Source: Argopecten irradians
Taxonomy: Eukaryota; Mollusca; Bivalvia; Pectinida; Pectinidae
DNA: 64,000 nucleotides
Assembly: GCF_041381155.1 (NCBI RefSeq)
Contig: NC_091144.1
Location: 17,803,544-17,867,543 of the forward strand
Direction of reading: 5' to 3'
Position numbers and translations under genes: made by a program. This document shows positions 12,491-24,314 of the stretch, one piece after another. The notes under the pieces were generated by a model. The model was given only the letters and a program-made list of their open reading frames with translations. It had not been told where the DNA came from and made no database searches. Every line of letters begins with the position of its first letter. Within the stretch, counting starts at the first letter, position 1.

Positions 12491-13405
12491 ATGATTATGT
12501 TCAAAACAAAATTAGTCGTTAGCGTTTGCTGCGGTGGCCTTGCAGTTAGGGTGTTACAATTGTACCAGCTGCCCCTATTGTTTGATTGTAAAAGGCGGCT
12601 AAATTTAGGGTATTATCCTTTCGTTTTTACTTACGTCTTCCTCGACACCGCCTCAGGTTTGGCATATAACGAAACTATGATTATGTGCAAAACAAAATTA
12701 GTCGTTAGCGTTTGTTGCGGTGGCTCTGCAGGTAGGGTGTTACAATTGTACCAGCTGCCCCTATTGTTTGATCGTAAAAGGCGACTAAATTTAGGATATT
12801 ATCCTTTCGTTTTTACTTACGTCTTCCTCGACACCGCCTCAGGTTTGGCATATAACGAAACTATGATTATGTGCAAAACAAAATTAGTCGTTAGCGTTTG
12901 TTGCGGTGGCTCTGCAGGTAGGGTGTTACAATTGTACCAGCTGCCCCTATTGTTTGATCGTAAAAGGCGACTAAATTTAGGATATTATCCTTTCTTTTTA
13001 ACTTACGTCTTCCTTGACACCGCCTCAGGTTTGGCATATGACTGGGCGCTTGTCCTTGTGAGGAAGACTTTGGGTTCTGTCCCCTGGCCGAGATACACCA
13101 TACTATAAAAGTGGTAATTTCTGCTGCTGCTTTTCGCTGAGCTTATCGGGAGTGGAACGACTGCAAGTCTTTAAGCGCCTAGCCTAGAGTGGGACGACTG
13201 GTTTGGGCTTGTAATATGATTAGATGTGTGTTGTTCAGTGTCTTTGGAAGCACGCTTCCGTGATATATCACTAAAATAGGGCACGGGTCGCACTATAATA
13301 TCAAAAATATATTTGAGTGTCTCAAAAGATAGACATTCGCACAAACACGAATTGCGTACAATGTGGGCCATCGTAAAAGGACCAAATCAACCAACCAATG
13401 CTTTT
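12491..13405 (+). mobile_element. SINE-like element with triplicated 186-bp head
   Basis: A 186-bp unit occurs almost three times (from about 12491, 12667 and 12853). Each copy carries GCGGTGGCTCTGCAGGTAGG, TACAATTGTACCAGCTGCCC and GATCGTAAAAGGCGACTAAA. It then continues into the body of the dispersed SINE-like family (13050-13405: TGGCCGAGATACACCA, GAGTGGGACGACTGG). Because 186 is a multiple of 3, a 205-codon frame runs through with a repeating 62-residue block. I treat it as a by-product of the repeat. Confidence 0.8.
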
Positions 13406-14160
13406 AACTTCATTGAAATTATTTATCAGTCATATTTTCTGTCTCAAGTATCAGATTTTTGGAGCTAGTTGCAAGCAATTCACGCGTCCAAGAATTACAA
13501 CTTCATTCCATCATTTCATGTGACACAAATCGTTTTAAGTGTCGTAGTGAAAGTATTCTGCAAAAGAAGCTACTGGAATTTTGTTTTAGCCATTTTCACT
13601 AAAAATTGATTTTGTTTTTTTTAGCCATTTTCACTAAAAATTGATTTTATTCATATATAGACATACAACACATACGCATATTTCGGAATCGGAAAACAAG
13701 CTTAGAGTGTATATAAATTCCTTTCCAAGAAATATCAAGGTAAACGAAAACTTCGGTACGAGAAATACCCTTTACAAGATATAGATAAATTATATCAAAG
13801 AAAAAATATAAAATATAGAAAAATACTTGTACATTGCAACAAGCAGTGAATACAAGATAAAATAGAAAGTTTGAAAATGCATGAAATACTGTTGTTATGA
13901 AAAATACTTTCATCAGACAAAAATCAACGTATCCGCCCATTGCATCCTCCACGTATAATTATGACGTTGACGACCGTAAAACTTTCCATGTGTTTAATGG
14001 ACCTATAACTACAGCTCACATAAATCTCATGCATGTAATCTTTGTCGTCACGCTCAATTTACCTTATATTATAATGATAATCCCATCCACGCATCAATGT
14101 TTGATCAAAGATAGAAATAGGGGGGCCTTTCCAAGATAAGGAAGACGGGGGAAAGCTAAA
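13406..14160. other. Upstream flank of IL-17-like gene 2
   Basis: No gene is recognised. A short tandem duplication of TTAGCCATTTTCACTAAAAA occurs at about 13586-13650. The 101-codon minus-strand frame (13647-13952) is low-complexity, Phe/Tyr-rich and not credible as a protein. Confidence 0.4.
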
Positions 14161-14167
14161 AGAATGT

Positions 14168-14195
14168 GGAAATTCAGAACTATTTTCTTTAAAAG
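14168..14195 (+). promoter_or_regulatory. Promoter of IL-17-like gene 2: kappaB-like site and TATA-like box
   Basis: GGAAATTCAG at 14168-14177 (reverse complement CTGAATTTCC, 8 of 10 to GGGRNWYYCC) lies 10 bp before TTTAAAAG at 14188-14195. The box is 70 bp before the ATG. The same pair, GGAAATTC then CTTTAAAAG at nearly the same spacing, stands before IL-17-like gene 5. Function is inferred. Confidence 0.55.
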
Positions 14196-14265
14196 GTTGA
14201 TTTTAACCTCTTGTAGCAGTACATTCGTTATCGACATCACACGACATTATAGCTTACATATAAGA

Positions 14266-16110
14266 ATGGACGTGCTTATTGCTATACAGGTAATTGTCAA
14301 ACAAAGTACATATATAATCCAGGGGGAGTCCTGCACTCATAGAAGAGCTTTGTTTATTTTGTTCCTTTTACGCAAATGTTCAATTAGGCAACGCACTCAG
14401 CATAAAGGGAGTGGGACGACTGGTTTGCCCGTTGTCAATATAATGCGACCGGATGGAGTAAGTTTGTTCGATGACTTCGGTGGCATGCTTTAGTGAGAGA
14501 TCACTATAAAAGGGGAAGAGTTCCACCACCACAATGAGACACCAAGTGAATATACCAAAGCCTCTCAATATATACAGAAATTCACGCACCACAATATGGA
14601 ATGCCGTCTTTTAGTGTCCCAGGCTGTACAGGACGTTAAAGCTAACGAATCAAACCAAGCCAATTATTAGGCTGAGAAAATTGGCATGTTGATAATGAAA
14701 ATGCATGACTTAATTCAACAGACAAACAGGGAAAGAGAGAAAATAAAAAAAAATAATTTCTAGCTTTGGATATTCAAGATTTCAACGTATAAAATGTATC
14801 GATAGCCTATCACATAATATTGACATTTACACGTAAATTTATTTGACAACAAACATCATCGTATTATTGTTTTTGTTTTATTCTCCAGATATTCCTCATA
14901 TGTTTCGTTGGAAGTCAGGCACACCACATAAACACTTCTTGTCGGGAGCCAGATGCTGCAGAAATGGGAAGGATGCAAAGAGGCATACTAGAGAATTATA
15001 TGTATATGTCGGAAGTAGTCGGAAGTCGGAGTCACGTGACAACAAGGTGATGATGAATTGCATATTTATTGGTCCATATCGATGCTCATTGAGTGCTCAT
15101 TGAGCATGCCAACGACACAAGACCGGATGTCCTCGACGCAAATTTATAACTTGCATATGTGCTACCTATCTGTTTTCATCATTTCGTTTTTGTATTGATA
15201 CTTTACAAGTATTCATGTTGACCAGTTGCTTCCTAAACAGCATGTACCTTATTGGTAGTTTGCAATAATATCTGTAGGTACATGTCTATGTATTTGTCAT
15301 CAGACGTTAAAAAGATAATTTTCGTTATTCAGCTTTCCTATAATAAAGACTCTGTCATGTTATGTGTCAATAAAATGTCTTATTGAGAATGTTTAGAATA
15401 TGTGAAAATAATAGTTGAAGTACTTGTATTTCAACAAGTCTTTATTTCACACCACTTCAAACGTCTAAGTTGTGCAAGAGATAATATGGTAGGCTATTTG
15501 GCTTCAGACGCTGGGCTAATTGAAAGTTAATAACTTAACATAAAGATGGTCTAAGTATACGACTATATTTTCTATACAGAGTTTTCATGTTGCTTTTCAA
15601 AGCCTGTATTTCTTTTACAGATTTGACCACGACTGCCCAGCCTACAGCCAACCTCAAAAGGGTGAAAAACTTCCACTCTGTCCCACGTTCCAAGAACTCG
15701 ATTCGGATGCAAACAGAATACCTTCCGACATAGTCCAAACCAGATGTCGCTGTAAGAACTGTGTTCTACGTCACAAGAAACGTCACCAAAATATGTGTAA
15801 ACCTGTGCTCAGACACATTCCTGTATTGAAGAAAGTAGGCTGTGTATCAGGCGTGTTCGAATATCGCGAGTTCCTGCAGGAAGTTTCAGTGTCATGTGTG
15901 TGTACTAAGAAACCCATTTCACACATGGATGATCATGAATCTTCAGTAATACCGTCTCGGTCTCCTGACACCGAGAAAATGGCCATTGATTTTGAACCCG
16001 GAAGTCGAGACTCTGATTCCGCCCATAATGATGACGATACGCAAACAGAACACAGCCATGGCCATCAACACATTACGGATCATATTGAAACTGAAAAAAT
16101 GCCAGAATAA
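14266..16110 (+). CDS. IL-17-like cytokine, gene 2, with acidic His-containing tail
   Basis: Secreted IL-17 family cytokine of 223 residues. Exons are 14266-14289 (MDVLIAIQ, CAG|GTAATT, phase 0), 14889-15046 (after TTCTCCAG; ends AG|GTGATG, phase 2) and 15621-16110 (after TTTTACAG). The signal peptide continues across intron 1 as MDVLIAIQ-IFLICFVGSQA. Exon 2 has the family pattern Cys-x-Glu-Pro (SCREPDAAEM). The core has RIPSDIVQTRCRCKNC, CKPVLRHIPVL, a Gly-Cys-Val-Ser-Gly turn and VSVSCVC ending at residue 155. A 68-residue tail follows, rich in Asp, Glu, Ser and His, with EKMAIDFE and a terminal EKMPE shared with gene 5. AATAAA at 16196-16201 is a likely polyadenylation signal. Confidence 0.93.
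14385..14665 (+). mobile_element. SINE-like family copy in intron 1 of IL-17-like gene 2
   Basis: Ordered family words: GGGAGTGGGACGACTGGTTT, CCCGTTGTCAATATAATGCG, GATCACTATAAAAGGGGAAG, GGAATGCCGTC and GGACGTTAAAGCTAACGAAT, ending in AATCAAACCAAGCC. It lies wholly within the first intron, in the same orientation as the gene. Confidence 0.8.
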
Positions 16111-16119
16111 AGTCAAGAT

Positions 16120-17235
16120 GATAAGTGTCATCATTGTATAGTGACCTTTGACCTTGTTTGACTCGAAGCTGTTTGATATGGTTATCTTTATTCGTAATAA
16201 AGTGTGCTGATTGAGGCGAATTTCTGTCGTCTTTTGTCGTTTAGATAATGAATGATGCTCTTTCAATTGTTTTGTATCTTATATTGAAATTTGATTTATT
16301 ATTTAAAAGAACAACATTATCATAACCAGATAGGGTGAGAAGTCAGCTAGCTCACACGCTAGAAAATAACATAAATATAATATCAATTACATTTTACATG
16401 TATATTCATAGTTTATTTTCCACCCCGGTTTTAAATATCAATGTCGCATAAATGAATGATGTAGCATAAAATGACATGATGATATAACCTAAATGTGCCA
16501 GTCCCCACATCAGACAAACTAAATCTCCCAGTTTAATACTACGTAACCACAGGCAAAGAAATATGACACTAAATTAAGATGTTAAGAAAACGCTTGGTTA
16601 ACTTTTAATACTGAAAATTTGTTTTTCAGTATTAAAACAGTATTAAAATTTAAATCTTTTGAATTATAATAATAATACGCTGTATGTGTTAGATTGTCTA
16701 ATCGTTTACACAGTCTTCTAGGAAAGGTTTAGAACATAACATAGATGATTTAATTTGAAACACAAATGCTGAAGATGAATATGCAAAAGTATACAGAAAA
16801 AGATTAACTGTGACCATTTGTCATGAACTTCTACTTTCTTCATATTACTTCGGCTTTATTTCCTTGTACAGGATATTTTCTAATAGATATAAACAATTCA
16901 AACCATTTGTATCCTCATTTTATACCATAGAATCTAGTCTGTATTGGACTTGATTAACGATTTTACTTTATATCAAATGAAGTTGTATTACGGAAAGAGA
17001 ATATTGATAATGCTTTGGATTTCAATTTCTGGATCCATCTACCTGTACAGGTGTTTGTCCTATGAAAAATATCCCCAGCGGCGTCACCAGACACTTCTAC
17101 CCTGTAGATCACAGGATATCCACCAATTATATCAATTTATCTCGACACTTAACAGTTTGAACGGATGCGACATCTCTATACGAAAATAGATAATGCATCA
17201 TCTCTGTATTTTGATTTTATGATTTTTTTTTGTAT
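16120..17235. other. 3' flank of IL-17-like gene 2
   Basis: Apart from the likely polyadenylation signal at 16196-16201 I see no gene or named repeat. A palindromic TACTGAAAATTTGTTTTTCA stretch occurs near 16608. Confidence 0.4.
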
Positions 17236-17240
17236 ATTAA

Positions 17241-19481
17241 CAGGGGCGGATTCAGGTTTTGAGGTTAGAGGGGGCGTGAGACAAAGCAAATCAGGCGAGG
17301 GGTCTGGGGGCCGCCTAGGCCCCCAGAAGCTCTCAGCTCTCGAATAAATGGTGCAAAATCCTGCATTCTGAGGATTTCATGAACACAATTTCCAAAAAAA
17401 TAATTGAAGCCATTTAAGGATGTTTATTTATGGTTTTCGTGTCAAGTGACATATTTTTTTTATTTGAAGTTTTGATTTTTTTGTTTTACTTACAGAATTG
17501 CAATATCAAAATCTTAATATTTATATGGACATAAAGCGAAGAAGGGCGGGGGTCTGGGGCCGCCTAGGCCCCCAGTGAAGCCCTCGAATAAATATACACT
17601 TTTTCCAAAAAATAATTGAAGCCATGTAAAAATGTTCGTTTATTATTTTTGACGTCGTCTAATGTCATATTTTGAATATAAAGTTACAGAATTGCACTGC
17701 CTAAAATCTGAATATCTATTCATAAAGGCACGAAGCAAGAAAGGGATGGTAGTCTGGGCGCCGCCTAGAACGAATATACGTACCCGGCCTACTATGCCTT
17801 TAGGCGGGTACGAATTGGTCCCTAGGTATCGTAGTGGAGCACTGCCTCCGAAAATCACTCGGGCACAGTTTTTCATACGTTTTTGAAGGTTTCCGATTAT
17901 TTTATGCATATAAATGCATTTACATATTATTTTTGTCCAAAACAAACATATAAATACCATGCTTACTATCTACCGTACCGCTCACAAGACGTCAAAAATC
18001 ACATTTTGTGAACTTGCCGTATAAATTCCCTCTGAAAGACCTTCATATGTATAACTTTAAAAAAAAAATGCCCCGATGAAAAATTTGATATTTTATGTGG
18101 TTCGGTTTTATTGCCTAGTCGGTAAGCTATATCAAACAAGTACGATAAAATGTAAAACAAACGTTTTATAAGGGTTTGCATAATCATCACTTTGCTCCAT
18201 TAGCAGTAATAGGGAACAATTGTAGCTCTAAAGAAGACACCATTTTCAGTCTAAAAGTCTTTTGAGCTACAATATTGCAGCTAGGGGTCGCCTATTGAAG
18301 GTTTTTATAGGGACTAATGAAAGTGTATGTGAACTTTTTTAACGATATAAGCTTTTACTTTTATACAATTATCTGTCAGATTAGATCATTCATCATCCCT
18401 AACTTACACAATCTTCATAATTCGTGTGTTGGACAATGAAAGAAAATAAGGCTAGTGGTCTTGTCTATAGCCATACGGTGCCAGGAATCATTGCTATCAT
18501 CCTGTTTTCTAATAGGGAGCCTTTTGCCATTTTGCATTGATTTTTTTAACATCGTTTGTCCCTATCTTATAACATTATCGTTAAGATATGTGTTTGTTGA
18601 AACAAAAAAGGAAGGCATCTGGCCATGGGGTGCACCCAAACCCTAGAAGCTCTCATTTTCTGTCGCATTTGGTTCTCCTTTTGGTTTGATTTTCCACTTT
18701 TTTCTTTACACACATTTTCTTATGACAAATAAAAGGCTTCCTAGAAGCATTCGACGTCAGTAGTAATCTTGTAACTGGGCGTTTTGAAAGTACGCACAGA
18801 TTTGTGAATTGATAGGTCGGATTTAATACAGGGACTTTAATGCTGATTCAAAAATGTGTATTATATCATTCACAAGCTGAAAACGAGGGGCATGACATAT
18901 AGTCAACCAGCGAAGACTCATGGCCAGCTACAATTCCTTCCACCATCCCCTTCCCCTTTCTTTTATTGCTAATGATATCGAGATATAAACCTGTCAATAT
19001 TGAATATTAAATATGACAATGAATTATCTAATATGATTTGGGATTTTATCGGTTTTTTTTTTGAAAAAGTAAATACTTGAAGGGACATTGTACCTTTTAA
19101 GCGATGGAGATAAAACCTAACTTACACGAAAAAAACTATATAATTTATACCATTGCGCCTGGATACAAGTATGTTCATCATGCATGTATGTACCACAAAT
19201 GCGAATACATTTAGATTTTAAAATGATAACATCAAACGGTAAAGGTAGGAATACTGGGGAGCTTTCTGTCTAATTTTCACTCTTTAACTAATTCCTTATT
19301 TTTTCCCTTTTTCCTTTCTCCCTCTTTTTTTCTTTCTTCCTTCGTTTTCCTTCCTTCCCCTCTTTCTTTTTCTCTTCTTTTTCTTTTATTTTTTTTTTTT
19401 TTTTTTTCTTTTTTTTTCTCTCTCTCCTATTTTAGGGGGGGGGGCGTAGCCGGGTCCGCCCCCTCCTTGGATCCGCGCCTG
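17241..19481. mobile_element. hAT-like non-autonomous DNA transposon, 2.24 kb
   Basis: The left end CAGGGGCGGATTCAGG (17241) and the reversed right end CAGGCGCGGATCCAAGG (at 19481) are imperfect terminal inverted repeats. Ends of the CAGGGGCGGAT type are common in hAT elements. The element is flanked by a 5-bp direct repeat ATTAA (17236-17240 and 19482-19486), a possible target-site duplication; 8 bp is usual for hAT and 5 bp is known for some lineages. A block with CCGCCTAGGCCCCCAG and CTCGAATAAA recurs at about 17305 and 17555, with a weaker copy at 17760. A pyrimidine-rich tract fills 19270-19430. No transposase frame is visible. Confidence 0.72.
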
Positions 19482-19649
19482 ATTAATATTATTACGTGTG
19501 CCCTAGTCAATGCCCCTCGTCAATACAACCTCAATGATAACGTGATGTGTACCCTAATTTTACAAGTGACAGGTCAATATAATTCTGTATCTTAATGATG
19601 ATAATTTTCCCAACAATTATACTAGGTGATCTTACCTGGTTAATACCAG

Positions 19650-19870
19650 CAACTCAAAGTTGTACAACTGGTTTGCCTGATGTCAGTATAGTGTGAGCGG
19701 GTTGGGATAGTGATTGGTGCCTCTGGCAGCACGCTTCACTGACATAACAGTATAAAAAAGGACAAAAGTTCTACTAGTATAAGGCGACACAAATCGGATA
19801 TAACGAATCCTCACACACACACATTACATAAATAGGGCAGGCCCTAATAGCTAACCAATAATGGTCAAAT
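19650..19870 (+). mobile_element. SINE-like family copy
   Basis: Diverged copy: ACAACTGGTTTGCCTGATGT, CAGTATAGTGTGAGCGGG, ACATAACAGTATAAAAAAGG and GCAGGCCCTAATAGCTAACC appear in family order. Confidence 0.7.
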
Positions 19871-20830
19871 CAAGAATCAAGTAATGGTCAATACATTCGA
19901 TCTTCATAATGATAGTATTATAATCATGTTCAAACCAACTATTTATTACTAATTCTGTCTATAGAGAGTCATAGAAATTGTTATCAATGTTTCTATGATT
20001 GTGTAGCATTATCATTTTCAACGATACCTTTGAAAGCTCTTACATTGCATCCATGGATTCTATTGATGGGTATCAAACCTCGTTGTTGGTTTCTCTAGAG
20101 CAATCGGCAAAGATGATCAATTTTCTATGACATAGAACATTTTCAGCACACATTTGCTGGTGAACTAAAGAACAAATAAGACAAGAGGCTTTATTGTCAT
20201 TAAACATTTTAGCTTTATCTACGTTACATAAACTATGTGATTCTGGCTGCTGAGTTCGAATAACAATTGATTAGATCACTGCTTCGTTTGTATACAATAT
20301 TTCTGAGGTTTGCCTCTTCTAAACCAATGTGCTTTTCATAGTTTTTTTTACTAAGTTGAATTTACTCTAGCTGTACATGCTGCGACTTTAAATATTTTAT
20401 CTGGCCGATAAGAAAGTAAGAATGTATTTCATGGGTGTTGAAGATTTTAAATTTCTATTGTGAGACCTTGTCATCCCTATTCATGATTGATTTTAAGGTA
20501 ACGAAAATACAGCCACTATATTTCATATTATATTGCGACAAGAGCCCCTGACATGTTAAAAAACATTTGAAGGGGAGTTTATAAAATGCTTTTCCTTCAG
20601 AAATGTCTTGATTCAATTTGATATAAATTCATACCTTTCTATAAAGACCACATAAGGAACAAGGACAAAGTTGCCTTTTTCATAAAGTGGTCTATATATC
20701 CAGGTAACAATGTGTTATAAATGACAATTTAGGATCCTAAATAGTAGTCTTATTTAGCAGGTGATCTTTACACAGAGGTTGTTGACAAGGCAGGTTTCGT
20801 TGTATGTCAATATATGTATGTTAACTTTTA
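19871..20830. other. Intergenic, no feature recognised
   Basis: AT-rich sequence without a plausible exon or named repeat. Confidence 0.4.
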
Positions 20831-22028
20831 TTAGTTAACCTGAGACAAAGTCTCAAGTGAAATATTCCAATCGCATTTTGTCCATTGTCGTGCGTCGTGT
20901 ATCCGTAAACAATTTACGTTTTCGACTTCTTTAAAACCGCTTAAGCAATTTCAATGAAATTTTGCACAAACCTTCTAATGCATAAGGTCAATCAAAATTG
21001 TGAATAATATGAGCTTCAACTCCCAGGGGGGGGGGAGGTGGTTTGGGAGGGGCAAAATGTTAAAAATCTTCTTCTCTACTCACAGATGTTGTAGAATCAA
21101 GTACTCTTCATACATAGGAACGTCTTTAGGTCCTTTACAAAAATTTGTGAATTATATGACCCCGAGTCTTACGTTTCCTCCTGGGCAGGGGTTTAGTTTA
21201 CTATATATACTGAAAATACATTTTTGAGCATTATTTGGTCATTTGTAATAGGAAATTAGTCAAATGTCAGAATTATACCTATGGAATGGACATTGAATCC
21301 TATCAACAAATTTTCCATGACTGACCTCCAGGGGCTTTAGGGGCGGGGCCAAATGGGTCAAATCTGAAATTCTGAATGGAAGAATGAAATAATCTACATA
21401 GATGGAAAGGTCTTCAGTTCCTTTACAAAAAAATATGAGTTATATAACATATGCGTCTCAATTTCTCTCTGGGGAGGGGGGAATTTTACTTTAGTTTATA
21501 TAGGGAATTTACATTTATGAACAATATCTGCATAGTTTTCATAGAAACTGAGTTAGAACTATTAGCCTGAAATAGTATTTTAACATCATATCCATATTGG
21601 TCATGGCCAAACCTCAGGTGCCAGAAGTGCAGGGCTTAAAGTGTCAAAATGGCTAAAAGTTCAAAAATCTTCTTTTGAATTCACAGATTCGATGAAACCA
21701 GATACTATAACTGACTATAACCTATTCATAGATTGAAAGGTCTTTAGACCCTGTACTAAAAATGTAAATTTCATGGCCTTAAGATTTTCCCCTGGAGAGG
21801 GGGTTAAATTTACTATAGCTTATAAAGGAAAAACACATTTATGAACATTATTTACTTTTCATAGAAAATTAGTCGCACGGGGTTAGAATTTTTAGCTTGA
21901 AATAGTATTTTAATCATCACCGCAGGGCCCAGAGGGAAGGGGCCAAAACAGGATTAAAATGTCGGAATTCCGAATCGTATAACGTGACTGACGTCGACAC
22001 GACCTGCACGTGGTGAGCCAGTTAACTA
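20831..22028. mobile_element. Repeat element with TAGTTAAC ends and internal tandem units of about 300 bp
   Basis: The left end TTAGTTAACCTGAGAC (20831) and reversed right end CTAGTTAACTGGCTCACC (at 22028) share an inverted TAGTTAAC. The interior holds about three diverged units of roughly 280-310 bp. Each has a GGGGCCAAA-type start, AAAAATCTTCTTCT, a CACAGAT motif, TCTTTAGGTCCTTTACAAAA and a G-rich GGGCAGGGG or GAGGGGG stretch. The 75-codon frame inside is repeat sequence. Confidence 0.65.
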
Positions 22029-22530
22029 GAGTAAGCGCACATGTGTTTGTTTACGTTTTCCTTCTGGCTAATATGAGCAAAGCATGCTGGTATATGTCCA
22101 CAGAATGAGTATTTGATACTAATTCACAAATTGCCGTAAATTATTGTTTGTATCAGATATTGTAATAAGCGAGCATTATCTTTTTGTAGATCCAGTCTGC
22201 TGAGATCGCCCACATGATTTGTTTATGAAAAATTGTTGACATTTTCTCTTGGTTTCACAACTCTCGTGTTACTTCGAGATTGACGCGACGACTTCGGAAT
22301 GATTCGGCATCTTTCGAGCCTATATTTTACGTGTACACATTAAATAGATTTTTTTAACCTGTATAATTAAAAATACTTCCAGTGATGCAACTTAATAAAA
22401 AGTGGTAAAATAAAAAAGTCTAAACCTCTCACAGACGGAGAAAAATGTGTATAACGTTTTTACAGTTTCACTATGACAAAAAGAGCGAAAGTTACAGACC
22501 ATAGCACTTTAAAAGTAACAAGGACATAGT

Positions 22531-23775
22531 CATTCAGATCCCTTGTTTGTTTGTTTGTTTGATTAATTAATGTCCTATTAACAGCTATGGTTATGTAAGG
22601 ACGGCCTCCCATGCATGCGGTGTGTTGCGTGTATGTTGTGCGAGGTGCGTGTTTTGGGAGACTGCGGTATATTTATGTTGTGTCTTCTTGTATAGTGTAA
22701 CTGTTGCCCTTTTTATAGTGCTATATCACTGAAGCATGCCGCCGAAGACACCAAGCAACACACTCCACCCGGTCACATTATACTGACAACGGGCGAACCA
22801 GTCGTCCCACTCCCTGTGTGCTGAGCGCTAAGCAGGAGCAGAAACTACCACTTTTATAGACTTTGGTGTGTCTCGGCCAGGGGACAGAACCCAGAGCCTT
22901 CCTCACAGGGGCGAACGCTCAACTCAAGGCCAAAAGTGAGGCGGTGCCAAGGGAGGCATTAGGAAAGATAAAGTCAGTTACGAAGTAAAGAAAATATAAG
23001 ATCCTAAATTTAGTCGCCTTTTACGATCATGCAATAGGGGCAGCAGGTACAATTCTAACGCCCTACCTGCAGGGCATTCAGATCCCCCGCCAATGGAGAT
23101 ATCAAAGCTGATGTAAGTTTGATTGTGGAGACTTATGTGTATGAAAAAAATCAGGAAAAAGGAAGTTGAGCTAAAGAAAGATGGAGTATAATTCAAGTAG
23201 AGCGGGGCTGCAATTGTTGAATCAGGTATACAGCCTTGACATTTATATTAGACTATATACACAAAGATGGGTGGAGTTTTGCAAAGTAGCATTTACCATT
23301 TACCATGATATTTTTCGTGGAAATATCTCTGCTGGTTTTAGAGTTGTGCTCCGGAAACGATTCTTACACAAAAATCTGCCATTTTCAGCAATGTTTCCAT
23401 GATTACAGAAAAAAGTACATAAAGTGAAAACCTTAAAATAGCAAAAGGCACTACTAGACCATAAGACCAATGTGTCTATGAAGTTTCGTGGAAATATCTG
23501 GTTTTAGAGTTATGCTCCGGAAACGAACCTGGTACAAAAATATGATATTTTCAGCAATGTTTCCATGGTTACGGAAAAAATGCAAAAAATGAAAACCTAA
23601 AAATAGCAAAAGGCACTACTAGACCATAAGACCAATGTGTGTATGAAGTTTCGTGGAAATATCTCTACTGGTTTTAGAGTTATGCTCCGGAAACCATTCG
23701 TACGGACGGACAGACGGACGGACGGACCGAACCCATTTGTATATCCCCCGCCAACTTCGTTGGGCGGGGGATAAC
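22531..23775. mobile_element. Element with CCCCCGCCAA inverted ends and GGAC microsatellite, interrupted by the SINE-like copy
   Basis: Removing the SINE-like insertion restores a left end ATCCCCCGCCAATGG. The right end is TTGGGCGGGGGAT (about 23758-23772), its inverse. The right end also forms a perfect-stem hairpin of CCCCCGCC around AACTTCG. Inside, about 2.5 tandem units of roughly 175 bp carry GAAGTTTCGTGGAAATATCT and TTATGCTCCGGAAACGA. They are followed by a short GACGGACG tract at 23702-23728. Small frames in it are not genes. Confidence 0.75.
22543..23074 (-). mobile_element. Most complete copy of the SINE-like family, with 12-bp target-site duplication
   Basis: The element is flanked by a perfect 12-bp direct repeat CATTCAGATCCC (22531-22542 and 23075-23086). 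It is oriented on the minus strand and ends in a tail of CAAA repeats (22543-22562 read in reverse), as expected for retroposition. In sense it starts near CTGCAGGTAGGGCGTTAG, then TGCATGATCGTAAAAGGCG, GTTCTGTCCCCTGGCCGAG, TATAGCACTATAAAAAGGGC and CATGGGAGGCCGTCCTTACA. It has no coding capacity. GGGTTCTGTCCCC loosely resembles a pol III B-box, so class III transcription is possible but unproven. Confidence 0.85.
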
Positions 23776-23779
23776 AAAA

Positions 23780-24221
23780 TATTTAATGTTTCTCTCATAT
23801 TATTTGTCTTTCGTCACTTCGGAATATATATAGTGTTTTCCTCGGCCATTTCCCTCTTCGATTTCCTCTAATCGCCTTCACTATCCCCTCTAATTCAAAG
23901 AGAAACAGCAATGACTTTCCCCTAATACTTTAATAACCTTCTCTATGGTGAGGCAATTGGCTACTAAGGTAACATTTATATTATCTAATTAATTCATTTT
24001 AATACGTAACCACTGAAAAATATAAATATGATGATCTTTTCCAGGTTATTTTAGATTTATTTATTTTGCTTATTTGATATTGATCGTTTAAGTTTCAGTG
24101 ATAAAAAACTTTCCCGAATAATGAAATCTATATCCTACACTTGCTTCCTGTATTCATAATCATCAAATGATAGATCGTAACAGATCAGGAAGAATAAAAA
24201 ACAGATTGAAATGTTGACGGT
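23780..24221. other. Upstream flank of IL-17-like gene 3
   Basis: No gene or named repeat is seen between the GGAC element and the promoter. Confidence 0.4.
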
Positions 24222-24249
24222 GGAAAACCGAGTTAATTTCCTATATAAG
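24222..24249 (+). promoter_or_regulatory. Promoter of IL-17-like gene 3: kappaB-like site and TATA box
   Basis: TATATAAG at 24242-24249 lies 65 bp before the ATG. Ten bp upstream, GGAAAACCGA (24222-24231; reverse complement TCGGTTTTCC) matches GGGRNWYYCC at 8 of 10 and resembles the site of IL-17-like gene 4. The spacer GTTAATTTCC is itself 8 of 10. Function is inferred. Confidence 0.55.
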
Positions 24250-24314
24250 CTATGTCATTCTGGTCAGTTTATAGTTGTGATCAGTTAACTTGACCAGAGG
24301 AACATTGTTTAACT

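Noticed and set aside
12491-13108. 205-codon frame with 62-residue repeats
   Set aside because: It is the triplicated head of a SINE-like element; the same words occur in non-coding copies across the window and on both strands.
17241-19481. LTR or virus-like element
   Set aside because: Ends are short inverted repeats with a 5-bp flank, and there is no long direct repeat and no gag, pol or env-like sequence. I saw no such element elsewhere in the window either.
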